NCBI GenBank assembly: GCA_009773475.1
Contig: WSXV01000019.1
Span: forward strand, 1-64,000
Reading direction: 5' to 3'
Length of the DNA: 64,000 nucleotides
From: Desulfobulbaceae bacterium
GTDB taxonomy: Bacteria; Desulfobacterota; Desulfobulbia; Desulfobulbales; Desulfocapsaceae
Part shown: positions 26,547 to 36,551 of the stretch, piece after piece
Numbering within the stretch: position 1 is the first letter of the stretch
How the letters are laid out: every line of letters begins with the position of its first letter
Position numbers and translations under genes: made by a program
The notes under the pieces: generated by a model
Databases searched by the model: none
Told to the model about the DNA's origin: nothing
Seen by the model: the letters and a program-made list of their open reading frames with translations, nothing else

Positions 26547-27220
26547 TGGCAGGCATCTTTGATTTTCGTACGCAACTGCGGGAAGGCTGCCGGATTCTTG
26601 AAACTGCCTTGGAAGAGGAGGCGGTGGAGAGGCTGTTTGTCTATTTTACTGAACTTGCGCGCTGGAGCAGGAAAATCAATCTGATTGCCAAAGGTGCGGG
26701 GGAGGCGGAGATCCTGGAGAATCATTTTCTTGATTCGCTGACCCTGTTGCCCCTGCTTGCCAGCTCTGAACAACCCCATCTGCTGGATGTCGGCACCGGG
26801 GCAGGGTTTCCCGGACTGGTCTGCAAGGCAGCCCTGCCTCAGTTGCAAGTGACCCTGCTGGAGCCCCGCCTGAAACGGGTCTCTTTTCTCCGTCATGTGA
26901 TCAGAACCCTGGGGCTTGAGGGTGTCGAGGTGCTGGCGGGTCGGGTGGAAGATGAAGAGCTTTTGCCATCCAGCTCAATCTTTACCCATATCACCAGTCG
27001 AGCCGTTACCGACAGTAGTGAATTTCTGAGGATGGTCAGCCGGTTGTGCGGCGTTGAGACAACGGTGATCTGCATGAAAGGTCCAAAATGGCGGGAAGAG
27101 TTGCAGGGGGTTGGCAAACTCTCACCCGCCATTTCTTTTCAGCATATTAGTACCATTGAGCGAGAGCTCCCATTTTCCGGTGCCAAACGGGCCTTGTTGA
27201 CATTTTCTCGGGAACATTGA
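26546..27220 (+). CDS. rsmG: 16S rRNA (guanine-527-N7)-methyltransferase RsmG
   Basis: This SAM-dependent enzyme of 224 residues methylates G527 in the 530 loop of 16S rRNA. The SAM motif LLDVGTGAGFPGLVCK and the family segments RWSRKINLIAK and ENHFLDSLTLLPLL are clear. The ATG overlaps the hisD stop by one base, so translation is coupled to hisD. It is the last gene of the rightward run and converges with the next gene. No strong terminator is seen between the two stops. Confidence 0.93.
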   Translation: MAGIFDFRTQLREGCRILETALEEEAVERLFVYFTELARWSRKINLIAKGAGEAEILENHFLDSLTLLPLLASSEQPHLLDVGTGAGFPGLVCKAALPQLQVTLLEPRLKRVSFLRHVIRTLGLEGVEVLAGRVEDEELLPSSSIFTHITSRAVTDSSEFLRMVSRLCGVETTVICMKGPKWREELQGVGKLSPAISFQHISTIERELPFSGAKRALLTFSREH

Positions 27221-27287
27221 TCCAGGATCTTGCAGATCCTTCTCCGTTCAGGTGCTCAGCGCTTTTTGTTTATAACCGTCTCAAGGC

Positions 27288-27806
27288 TTAGTGATGACCT
27301 CTGTCGTACCGGTCACCCCGGTCATTCCTATAATCTCTTTGGTCATGATAGTCCCGGCGATCATCCCTGCGGTCATGTCGATGTTTACGATATTCGACGT
27401 CACGATATCTTCTAATCTGTTCTATTTTGTGTCTCCGGAAACCAGGTGGTAGGCTTCTGTAATCGACCATATGCCATGGCCCATTGATGCGGGAAGATCT
27501 GTGCCAGTATCCCTGATGAAAGATATAGTAAGAATTGCTGTGACGGAAGAGATCATAGGGCGAACCCATTGCCACGTCAAACCCAAGGGAATTCATGTAG
27601 ATGAAGTCAGGTGTGGTGTCAAAATAGAAGGCGGGTCCGGGTGAGCGATACCTTGGTTGGGGGGCAATAATCACGGGTGGGCGGGGATAGCCGCCAAGGT
27701 GAAAATTGATGTCAACGTCACCGGCTTCGCTTGGTGATGCGCAAAAGGTGATGGGGGTTGCCAGGCAACAGAGCATAAGAGATTGCAGGAGAGTTTTTTT
27801 TATCAT
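27288..27806 (-). CDS. Secreted protein with Arg/Asp/His-rich tail, unknown function
   Basis: This 172-residue protein has a Sec signal peptide (basic start, hydrophobic core to about residue 23, cleavage near EAG). A mature domain rich in Tyr, Pro and aromatic residues follows (about 30-125). The last 35 residues are almost entirely Arg, Asp, His and Tyr, in repeated RD/RR/YHD units. The middle part contains YYIFHQGYWHRSSRINGPWHMV, similar in style to periplasmic proteins with YxWxxG repeats. It is probably periplasmic. The tail could bind metal or polyanions, which is inference. I recognise no named family. Confidence 0.7.
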   Translation of the reverse strand: MIKKTLLQSLMLCCLATPITFCASPSEAGDVDINFHLGGYPRPPVIIAPQPRYRSPGPAFYFDTTPDFIYMNSLGFDVAMGSPYDLFRHSNSYYIFHQGYWHRSSRINGPWHMVDYRSLPPGFRRHKIEQIRRYRDVEYRKHRHDRRDDRRDYHDQRDYRNDRGDRYDRGHH

Positions 27807-28054
27807 GTCGATTGTTCGTAACTGTTTGATGATGAAGGAGAGAAATAAGTTTTAATGTCCAGAAATGAAAATTTGATGAATCCTATCGGTTGGACCACTT
27901 GGAGCACATAGTATAGTCGGTAATCTGCAGGCAAAACAATTGTTATTTTGTGACGATTTCATCAGGTGCAGACTGGATTGAATGAATTTCCCGGGATCAA
28001 TGCCTTGAAAAGCCTACATCCCTGGAGAGGATGCAGGCCAGGGAAGCAACAATA

Positions 28055-29059
28055 ATGAATTTAAGAAACCATGGGGCGATGAAGAAGAATTTTTTCTGGA
28101 AATATACTGGTCGTATCGGATGCTTCTTGCTGTTCCTTGTTGTTTTTATGCTTGGCCCCCAGGTGGATCTTGATACCAGTCTGCGCCCCATCGAGCTGCC
28201 TCGGGATCTTGATACCTATCTTGCCCAAAAAGAGTCTGCCTTTGCGGATATCGTACCGGGAACGGAAAAAAAGATTGTCTGGGCCCATACCCCCGGTGAA
28301 CAGACGCCCATCTCCCTTGTCTATGTTCATGGATTCTCCGCCAGTCGTCAGGATACGGCGCCCTTCGCGGCCATGGTCGCCCAGCGCCTCCATGCCAACC
28401 TCTTCTCCACCCGCTTGAGCGGACATGGCCGAGGCAGTCAAGCCATGCTTGATGGCGGCGTGAACGCCTGGGTGAATGACATGCAGGAGGCGATGGATAT
28501 TGGAAAACGATTGGGGCAGAGGGTGGTGCTCATGGGGATCTCCACGGGCGGGACCCTTGCGGTCTGGCAGGCAGCGCAGGCAGATCAGGAGAGGATTGCG
28601 GCGCTGGTCCTGGTGTCGCCGAATTTTGGCCCTGCCGCTCGTCGGACCATGATCCTGACCTGGCCCTGGGGGGCGCAGTTGGCTGAAATACTGGTGGGGA
28701 AGAACCGGAGCTGGCAGCCGGTCAATGAAGGGCATGGCCGCTATTGGACTTGTTCGTATCCGGTGCGGGCCTTACTGCCGATGATGGGACTTGTGAAGCT
28801 GGTCAATTCCGTTGATTTGCAACGGATCGAGGTGCCTACCCTGTGTATCTATTCTCCCAATGACAAGACAGTGGATGTCACAGCAGTTCTTGCTGCGTTT
28901 CAAGGCCTCGGCGCTGAACAGAAGAGGCTGGTTGGCTGGACCCAAGCAAGCGATCCCGATCAGCATGTGCTGGTTGGGGATATCTTGTCGCCGGAGTCCA
29001 CAGTGCCGCTGGCAGGGATGGTGATCGAGTTTTTGCAAGGTTTGCCGGGCACTTTATGA
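28055..29059 (+). CDS. Membrane-anchored alpha/beta hydrolase
   Basis: This protein of about 334 residues starts with a single N-terminal hydrophobic segment (about residues 20-38), followed by an alpha/beta hydrolase domain. Visible are the oxyanion region YVHGFSASRQ, the nucleophile elbow GISTGG (Ser about 163), LVLVSPNFGP, and the acid and base near SPNDKTVD and DPDQHVLVGD. It resembles carboxylesterase/lysophospholipase-type (Hydrolase_4) enzymes. The start with AGGGAAG upstream is preferred. ATG codons eight codons before and after are alternatives. The substrate is unknown. It is convergent with the diguanylate cyclase gene. Confidence 0.8.
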   Translation: MNLRNHGAMKKNFFWKYTGRIGCFLLFLVVFMLGPQVDLDTSLRPIELPRDLDTYLAQKESAFADIVPGTEKKIVWAHTPGEQTPISLVYVHGFSASRQDTAPFAAMVAQRLHANLFSTRLSGHGRGSQAMLDGGVNAWVNDMQEAMDIGKRLGQRVVLMGISTGGTLAVWQAAQADQERIAALVLVSPNFGPAARRTMILTWPWGAQLAEILVGKNRSWQPVNEGHGRYWTCSYPVRALLPMMGLVKLVNSVDLQRIEVPTLCIYSPNDKTVDVTAVLAAFQGLGAEQKRLVGWTQASDPDQHVLVGDILSPESTVPLAGMVIEFLQGLPGTL

Positions 29060-29087
29060 GCCTTGGGCAATGGGATTTGTTTTGTCG

Positions 29088-30317
29088 TTACATGATGGGG
29101 CTGGACGGGATGTCCGAATAGGATTCCACCCGGTTCCGGCCCTTTCTCTTGGCCTCGTAGAGGGCGGCGTCGGCATTCTTGAGGAGGTCTTCATAAGAGT
29201 TCAGCGGCTGGTCCGAGGACGTTGCTATCCCAAGGCTCAGGGTGACGAGTTGCAAGGGGAGGGACTTTTCATGGGCAATCTGGAGTTTGATGATATTGAA
29301 TCGGATGCGCTCGGCCACATGGATGGCCCCTTTATAGGAGGTATCGGCGAGGATCACGACGAACTCTTCCCCTCCGTAGCGGGCACAGAAATCTCCGGGA
29401 CGGACCAGGGAATTTTTGATGGTCTGGGCCACCTTCTGCAGACATTTATCCCCACTGTTATGGCCATAGGTATCGTTGTACGCCTTGAAATGATCGATAT
29501 CGCACATGATGACCGCCAGTGACTCTTTAGTTCTGCTGCTTCGACTGAACTCTTTGACAATATGCTCTGCGAAGTTGAGACGATTGGGGATTCCGGTCAA
29601 GGCATCAAAGATGGCCTGTCGCTGGATGATTGCGTAGGCCCGGCTCAACCTGATCCCGGCCACCAGGATGCCAAGCAGTCCCATGAGGGTGATGCCGATA
29701 TGGGCAAAGAGAAGAGGGTCGAGGAAGGGGTGACGGGCATAGGGGAGAATCACCCGGATTCCTCCCATGATGTCGCCTTCCTTGTACTTCTGTTTGTCGT
29801 GACACTGCAGACATACTGGTTTTACTTTGAGCGGGGCGATGTAAGAAAATGAGCTGTTTTCTGCCGTTGTGATAAACTTCCCTTCCTCCTGCAAGCCTTT
29901 TTCAAATTTATGCAATACGATCTCTTCCTCTGCTGTAGCCTTGGTCATTGAGTTTATGGGATGGCTGCTGATGATGTTGTACCGAATGTTATTTTCTTTG
30001 GCAATTTCCGCGATCTGTTGGGTCATAAGAGCGGGGTCAATTCTGGTGAGAGAGAGGGAGGCGTTGACCCTGATTGTATCTTTTGGCACTGGCATGGAAG
30101 GTTCTCCGGCCGGCGTTTTGGAGACCGGAACATAGACGCCTCCATAGCGGGCATTCCAGCGGCAGGTGAAGATGATATGGTTAAACAGGTTTCTCGCCGT
30201 ATGCAGGGCAAGCCTTTCTTGTTCTCTTTTTGCCTGGGTATAATTCCAGGCAAAGGAGGAGGTAATGAGCAGGATCCACAAGAGACTGACAAAAAAGGTG
30301 TTTTGTCTTATTTTCAT
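29088..30317 (-). CDS. Diguanylate cyclase with periplasmic DUF3365 heme-c sensor domain
   Basis: This 409-residue protein has an N-terminal membrane helix (about 7-25) and a periplasmic DUF3365-like domain (about 30-195). A CxxCH heme motif (Cys169, Cys172, His173) lies in it. A second helix (about 203-225) and a GGDEF domain (about 235-400) follow. The active site is GGEEF (315-319) and the inhibitory site RPGD (306-309) is intact, so product-inhibited c-di-GMP synthesis is expected. The covalent heme suggests redox or gas sensing. A related sensor domain occurs in the histidine kinase at 57.6 kb. It is a single gene with no partner nearby. Confidence 0.9.
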   Translation of the reverse strand: MKIRQNTFFVSLLWILLITSSFAWNYTQAKREQERLALHTARNLFNHIIFTCRWNARYGGVYVPVSKTPAGEPSMPVPKDTIRVNASLSLTRIDPALMTQQIAEIAKENNIRYNIISSHPINSMTKATAEEEIVLHKFEKGLQEEGKFITTAENSSFSYIAPLKVKPVCLQCHDKQKYKEGDIMGGIRVILPYARHPFLDPLLFAHIGITLMGLLGILVAGIRLSRAYAIIQRQAIFDALTGIPNRLNFAEHIVKEFSRSSRTKESLAVIMCDIDHFKAYNDTYGHNSGDKCLQKVAQTIKNSLVRPGDFCARYGGEEFVVILADTSYKGAIHVAERIRFNIIKLQIAHEKSLPLQLVTLSLGIATSSDQPLNSYEDLLKNADAALYEAKRKGRNRVESYSDIPSSPIM

Positions 30318-31691
<1,374 letters not shown>

Positions 31692-31700
31692 GGTGAAGGC

Positions 31701-32642
31701 TTGACCCAGAAATGCATCCAGGAATGTATGGTGGTGGCCAATGAGGCCTCTACAGTGCTGGGCCGTAAGGTGGCTGATGCCCTCGGGCGGCCCTTTTTCG
31801 AGATGATCCGCAAACATTTCGCCGATGGTGAAACCTATCATGCCTTCCCTGCCGATGTGGCGGGAAAGGATCTGATCATCGTCGCTTCCACCCACACCGA
31901 CACCTCCCATCAGGAGCTGCTGGACCTGATTCAGGGGGGCAGGTACTGGAACGCGGCCACCATCAATGTGGCCATTCCCTATCTGGGTTACTCCACCATG
32001 GAGCGCGCCAAGCCGAACTCCTGTGAGATTCCCAAAGGGGTCACCAGAACCCGCCAGATCTTCCGGGCCATGCCGAACTTTGTGGCCTTTATTGATCTCC
32101 ATTCGGAGGCGGTGCTGCATGCCCATGCCGGTGAGGTCCGCACGGAACATGTGTGGACCGATGAGCTGGTGATGAATAAAATCAAGGCCAGCGGCCTGAA
32201 CGACTATGTCCTGGTCTCTCCGGATTATGGTTTTTCCAAACGGATAGCCCGCCTGGCCAGTCTGCTGGAGTGCCCCCATACCGCAGCCGACAAGGATCGC
32301 TATGATACCGACAAGACCATTGTCGGCCAGATCTCCAGTGTGGTCAAAGGCAAGACAGCCATTGTCTGTGATGACATGATCCGCACCGGCGGCTCCATCA
32401 TCCAGACAGCCAGGCGCTGCCTCGAGGCTGGAGCGGTGGCGGTGGCGGTGATGGCCACCCATCTGGTCATGGCAGGCAATGCCAGAGAGCGGTTTTTGAA
32501 CAGTCCCATAACCCGGGTGATCGGGTCCGACACCGTACCCGGGGTCGAGAGTGATGAGCTGCTGGATGTGTATTCAGTGGCGCCGCTCCTGGCGGATATC
32601 TTCAAGCGGCATCTGAAGATGGGTGCAGGACTTTCCAGCTGA
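31701..32642 (+). CDS. Ribose-phosphate pyrophosphokinase (PRPP synthetase)-like protein
   Basis: This 313-residue protein has two tandem phosphoribosyltransferase-like domains as in PRPP synthetase. HFADGETYHAF corresponds to the family FxDGE motif, VAIPYLGYSTMERAK to the ATP-binding loop, and IDLHSEAVLHAH to the catalytic His loop. VCDDMIRTGGSIIQT is the PRPP-binding loop. The RxDR motif and the flexible catalytic loop (ADKDRYDTD) deviate from canonical Prs, so it may be a divergent paralogue. The start is a TTG behind GAGGTGAAGG. An ATG nine codons in is an alternative. It follows leuB by 9 bases. Confidence 0.75.
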   Translation: MTQKCIQECMVVANEASTVLGRKVADALGRPFFEMIRKHFADGETYHAFPADVAGKDLIIVASTHTDTSHQELLDLIQGGRYWNAATINVAIPYLGYSTMERAKPNSCEIPKGVTRTRQIFRAMPNFVAFIDLHSEAVLHAHAGEVRTEHVWTDELVMNKIKASGLNDYVLVSPDYGFSKRIARLASLLECPHTAADKDRYDTDKTIVGQISSVVKGKTAIVCDDMIRTGGSIIQTARRCLEAGAVAVAVMATHLVMAGNARERFLNSPITRVIGSDTVPGVESDELLDVYSVAPLLADIFKRHLKMGAGLSS

Positions 32643-32702
32643 AGATCTCCGGTATATTTGCCTCAATTGGATGATTCCTGGCTTTGCTGAGGGGAAAAGA
32701 CG

Positions 32703-33038
32703 ATGAAAAAAATTGAGTATAGAGAGCAGGCGCTGAAGATTCTCCCGTGGGTTTGTGGAAAATGCGGCCGTGATTTTTCCGGAAAAAAACTGCGGGAGCT
32801 GACCGTTCATCACAAAGATCATAACTATAAGAACAACCCACCTGATGGCAGCAACTGGGAGCTGTTATGTATTTACTGCCATGACAATGAGCACTCCCGC
32901 TCCATGGACGCCGAATGGTTGCCCACCCAGAATTCAGATACAGAGAAAAAGCCAACCGCCACCTTCACTCCCTTTGCAGGCCTTCTGAACCAGCTGCGTC
33001 CAGCTGTCCATGACGAAGAAAAAGATGAAAAAGAATGA
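32703..33038 (+). CDS. YajD-family HNH nuclease-like protein
   Basis: This 111-residue protein has a Cys4-type zinc knuckle (Cys18 and Cys21, then CIYC later) around an HNH motif (TVHHKDHNYKNNPPDGSNW, ending CHDNEH). This matches the YajD-like subgroup of HNH proteins. The last 40 residues are a polar acidic tail. The family is widespread and its target is unclear. The gene is about 60 bases behind the PRPP-synthetase-like gene. Its HNH residues are complete, so nuclease activity is plausible. Confidence 0.85.
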   Translation: MKKIEYREQALKILPWVCGKCGRDFSGKKLRELTVHHKDHNYKNNPPDGSNWELLCIYCHDNEHSRSMDAEWLPTQNSDTEKKPTATFTPFAGLLNQLRPAVHDEEKDEKE

Positions 33039-33262
33039 CGGAGAGGACAGCATAGGGTCGCTGAAGGGCTCTTCGGCGTTTCATTTCAGAGTGGGAGGTG
33101 TTCAGTCACCGTGATCCTGTCGCATATAGTTTCTCCATTAAAAGCCAGGCAGAGTCACACAACTGCTAAACATCTCCATTTATTCTGAAATGTTAGCGCC
33201 ATCGTCTCGCCCCAGACAACTCTTTTCCGAGGTGTTGCCCAACTCCTTTTCCCGTTTTCTGG

Positions 33263-34051
33263 TTATTGGTCCGTTGTAAATTCATAGGCATCCGTCATGA
33301 CCGTTCCATACATTGCGGCGGTGTGGATGCGATGCCCCTTTCCATCTCCTCCAGCGCCCATCGCCACAAAGAGGGGCAGGAGGTGTTCTTCGGTGGGGTG
33401 ATTCTCCCGCGCATAAGGGCACCTTTCTCGATAGTCCAGCACTGTTTCTTTTTCTCCTGCTTCCAGTCGTTTTTTCATCCACTCAGAAAAGCTGCTTACC
33501 CATTGCGGTGGCAGCGCATTATAATCGTTAAATGATGCCTCTCTGAGATTATGGGTCATCCCTCCTGATCCAATGATCAGGATGTTTTTTTGTTTCAGTG
33601 TGCTCAGGGCAACACCAATATCGTAATGAAACCGAGGAGACATTCCGGGCTGGATGGAAACCTGGATCACCGGGATAGTGGCTTCCGGGTACATCAGCAT
33701 CAGTGGGATCCAGGCACCATGATCCAGTCCGCGATCGTTGACGAGCATGGTCTTTTCGTCAACCTTTTGGAGACGCAAGGCAATCTCACTGGCGAGATCC
33801 GGTTGTCCAGGGGGCTCATATTTCATGGCATAGAGTCGCGGGTCAAATCCCCTGAAGTCATGGATGGTCGTTTGTGGATCTGCTGCTGATATCAAAATCT
33901 GATCGCTGCGCCAGTGTGCCGAGAAAAGAATCACCGCATCCGGGACAGGAAGAGAACGTGCCAGATGACAGAGAAACATATACGTCGGATCTTCCGGCAT
34001 CAATGCGATACCGGGTGATCCATGGGATATAAAAAGTGCGGGCTGAGACAT
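33263..34051 (-). CDS. Class III extradiol dioxygenase, LigB/YgiD (DODA) type
   Basis: This 262-residue protein belongs to the LigB-like extradiol dioxygenase superfamily, DODA/YgiD branch. Metal-ligand histidines are in FISHGSPGIAL (first), DHGAWIPLML and SGGMTHNLREA. The start at 34051 follows GAGAGGTG. A GTG two codons earlier is less likely. Such enzymes open catechol rings using O2, which is notable in a presumed anaerobe. The family also contains zinc proteins with little-known roles. It is a lone gene facing the HNH gene. Confidence 0.85.
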   Translation of the reverse strand: MSQPALFISHGSPGIALMPEDPTYMFLCHLARSLPVPDAVILFSAHWRSDQILISAADPQTTIHDFRGFDPRLYAMKYEPPGQPDLASEIALRLQKVDEKTMLVNDRGLDHGAWIPLMLMYPEATIPVIQVSIQPGMSPRFHYDIGVALSTLKQKNILIIGSGGMTHNLREASFNDYNALPPQWVSSFSEWMKKRLEAGEKETVLDYRERCPYARENHPTEEHLLPLFVAMGAGGDGKGHRIHTAAMYGTVMTDAYEFTTDQ

Positions 34052-34294
34052 TTTCACCTCTCAAGTGAATATTATTGATCAACCGTTAGAGGCGCCGTTG
34101 TCCATGGGGCTTTCAGAATGGTACCTTCAGGCCCGCTACTCCCCTGGAGCTGGTCATCTCGGAACTCGCAAAGACTTCTGGAACGGTGACCTGGATTGTT
34201 GTCTTCGGACTAATTCTACACAGCTGTGTAATATGAATCGTTTGGAGTAACATTCAAGAGATGGTGGAGCTGGAATAAGGAGGGAAAAAAAACG

Positions 34295-34591
34295 TTATGA
34301 GAGAAGGTCGGCTAATTCCTCACGAGTCAGGATTGTTCCATTTCTTAGCTGGCGTCGAGCTCCATTCTTACGCCGATCCACACCGAGACGTAAATGAATG
34401 AGTGCCAAAAACCAAATTTTGATTGTTTTGCGTAGATTAACTGGGGCCTCCCGGCTGTCGAGGCGTCTCTCTTTTTGCGAACGCCGACCATCGTTTTTTC
34501 GACGTTCAGGGGAGTTTCGTCGTTCTACGCCAGCAAACCCATCATGGGCGAAGTAACTTGGAGAGGTTGAAACATTCTCAAATATTTTCAT
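34295..34591 (-). CDS. Small protein with repeated Arg-Arg motifs, unknown
   Basis: This 98-residue protein carries four ExRR/DRR-type motifs: GVERRNSPERRKNDGRR (about 21-37), QKERRLDSR and GVDRRKNGARRQ (about 70-81). A hydrophobic segment (about 57-67, IKIWFLALIHL) lies between them. The last part TREELADLLS is acidic. Similar ERR-rich segments occur in small proteins and linkers of Desulfobacterota, but I know of no function. A promoter-like TTGATT-17-GATAAT lies upstream. The charge pattern would suit nucleic-acid or membrane-surface binding, which is inference only. Confidence 0.6.
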   Translation of the reverse strand: MKIFENVSTSPSYFAHDGFAGVERRNSPERRKNDGRRSQKERRLDSREAPVNLRKTIKIWFLALIHLRLGVDRRKNGARRQLRNGTILTREELADLLS

Positions 34592-34653
34592 TTGCCATCT
34601 ACCTGGATAATCCTGAAAGAAGCTAAATGTGCCTTTGTTAACAACTCGTATTC

Positions 34654-34682
34654 ATTATCAATAAATGTTTTTTTAAAATCAA
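34654..34682 (-). promoter_or_regulatory. Probable promoter of the Arg-Arg-motif gene
   Basis: On the minus strand TTGATT (34677-34682) and GATAAT (34654-34659) are 17 bases apart in AT-rich sequence. TGATAATGAAT around the -10 resembles half of a Fur box, but the match is weak. Confidence 0.5.
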
Positions 34683-34851
34683 GAAATTTTTTTCAATCTC
34701 TGGTTAATCTCGATAATTTTCTGTGGTTTGTTAAATGAGTCGCATTGAGGTGGTCAGGCTAAAGATGGGACGCTTTGCTAAACGTTTCTTTATAGCTCAC
34801 ACTTTTTTAGTTAAGTCTCTTGACGAAATATCGAGGGGATCAATGGGCACT

Positions 34852-36504
34852 CTAAATTCCTGGTTGCCCCTTGTTCTGGTCTTGCAGGTCCATAATCTGC
34901 TCGAGACAGTGATTTTTGTAGGTGTAGTCCAAGCCGTTTATCCCTTGAAGATGGGTGTCGGCCAGAAAAGATGAGGTCGGATAATCACAGATGATCCGGC
35001 TCTGGTGCATCACCAGGGTGCGGCGGCTCAGTTCCCGGATGAAAAACATATCATGGGTAATAAGAATCCTGGTCATGGCCAGATGGTTGAGGATATCCAG
35101 AAGCAGCTCCTGGCTCTGCGGATCAAGGCTTGCGGTGGGTTCATCCAGAATCAGTACCTCGGGCTGCATGCTGAGCGCCGCTGCGATGGCCAGTCGTTTC
35201 CGCTCTCCGCCGCTCATGTTCAGCGGCACCCTTTTTTCATATCCCGTAAGCCGGACACTGCGCAAGGCCTCGGCAACCCGCATTTCAATTTCTTTTGTCG
35301 ACAACCCCATCTGCTGGGGACCAAAGGCCACCTCTTCCCAGCAGGATGGGCAGAACAGCTGGTCGGCAGAATTCTGAAACACCATGCCAATCTGTTTCCA
35401 CAATGACCGGCGCATACCCAGATCCAGTTGCCGGCCACGGGAGAAAAAGAAGCCTTCGCCGCGATGCAGCCCCAGCAGGCAGGCGGCCAGAGTCGACTTG
35501 CCGGCTCCGTTCTCCCCGACCAGGGCGATGGTCTCCCCGGATTTTACGATGAGGTTCACATCGATGATCCCGGCTGTCTTATCAGGATACTGGTAGGTGA
35601 AATGCTGCAGCTCCAGGATGGGGGTCGTTTCGTCAGCAGCTATGACATGACTGCTATTGCTGCCATGGTCATGGGTTGGGTGATGATGATGGTGGCTGGG
35701 GGCCGGGTGATGATGGTGGGCATCGCCGCAACAGCTGAACCGGAAGGTAAAATCCAAGCCGTGCTCCCGCAGGGCATGCTGCTGGGAGACCAGTTCCCGG
35801 AAGCTGTAGTCGTGATGAATGCGGCCCTCGGCCAGCACCACCGCCCGGTCGCAGATATCGTAGAGAAACAGCAGGTCGTGATCGATAATGATGAGGGTTC
35901 CCTGGAATGCGCTCAGCAGCTTCTTGAAAATCTGCTCCTGCTTGGGATCGAGATTGGCGGTGGGCTCATCCAGGATCAGCACCTCCGGTTCCATGGCCAG
36001 AATGGCGGCCAGGGCGGCCCGTTTCTTCTGGCCGTAGCTCAACTGATGGGCGGGTTTGTAGATCAGGTGGAGAAGACCGACGGCATCGAGACAGCTCTTC
36101 ACCAGCTGATCGACCTGATCTCGGCTCAATCCCTTGTTCATGGGGCCAAAGGCCACGTCTTCATAGAGACTGTTACAGAATAGATGATTGTCAGGATCCT
36201 GAAACAGGATGCCGATATTGAGGCGCATAGCGGCCAGAAGTTCGGAGGTAAGGGCCTTCCCTCGATAGTGGAGAGAGCCGCTCTGCAGAGGCAGGATTCC
36301 GTTGAGATGCCGTGCGAGGGTGGATTTTCCGGAACCGTTTTTGCCGACCAGGGCGATGCGGTCACCCCGATGGATGGCAAGGTTGACATCTTGGAGGGCC
36401 GTTTTTCCATCGGGATAGGTGAAGGAGAGGTCATCGATTTTGAAAAGCAACTCCTGGGCTGGGTGCCCACTGTCGTCTCGGTAGCGGCTGTTGATTTGAT
36501 GCAT
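34852..36504 (-). CDS. nikO: ECF nickel/cobalt transporter, double ATPase with His-rich linker
   Basis: This 550-residue protein fuses two ABC ATPase domains. Domain 1 (about 20-250) has Walker A GKNGSGKST, signature LSYGQKKR and Walker B LILDEPTANLD. Domain 2 (about 295-540) has GENGAGKST, MSGGERKR and LILDEPTASLD. The linker (about 258-286) has two Cys and about 12 His in runs of four and five, a likely metal-binding segment. Most CbiO/NikO proteins have a single domain that dimerises. This is the energising subunit of the nik operon, next to nikQ. Nickel rather than cobalt is inferred from the nikK/nikL neighbours. Confidence 0.9.
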   Translation of the reverse strand: MHQINSRYRDDSGHPAQELLFKIDDLSFTYPDGKTALQDVNLAIHRGDRIALVGKNGSGKSTLARHLNGILPLQSGSLHYRGKALTSELLAAMRLNIGILFQDPDNHLFCNSLYEDVAFGPMNKGLSRDQVDQLVKSCLDAVGLLHLIYKPAHQLSYGQKKRAALAAILAMEPEVLILDEPTANLDPKQEQIFKKLLSAFQGTLIIIDHDLLFLYDICDRAVVLAEGRIHHDYSFRELVSQQHALREHGLDFTFRFSCCGDAHHHHPAPSHHHHHPTHDHGSNSSHVIAADETTPILELQHFTYQYPDKTAGIIDVNLIVKSGETIALVGENGAGKSTLAACLLGLHRGEGFFFSRGRQLDLGMRRSLWKQIGMVFQNSADQLFCPSCWEEVAFGPQQMGLSTKEIEMRVAEALRSVRLTGYEKRVPLNMSGGERKRLAIAAALSMQPEVLILDEPTASLDPQSQELLLDILNHLAMTRILITHDMFFIRELSRRTLVMHQSRIICDYPTSSFLADTHLQGINGLDYTYKNHCLEQIMDLQDQNKGQPGI

Positions 36505-36551
36505 AAGAAATGATCGGGCTCAGGGGAATTTTCTTCAGGTTGGCAGATCAC

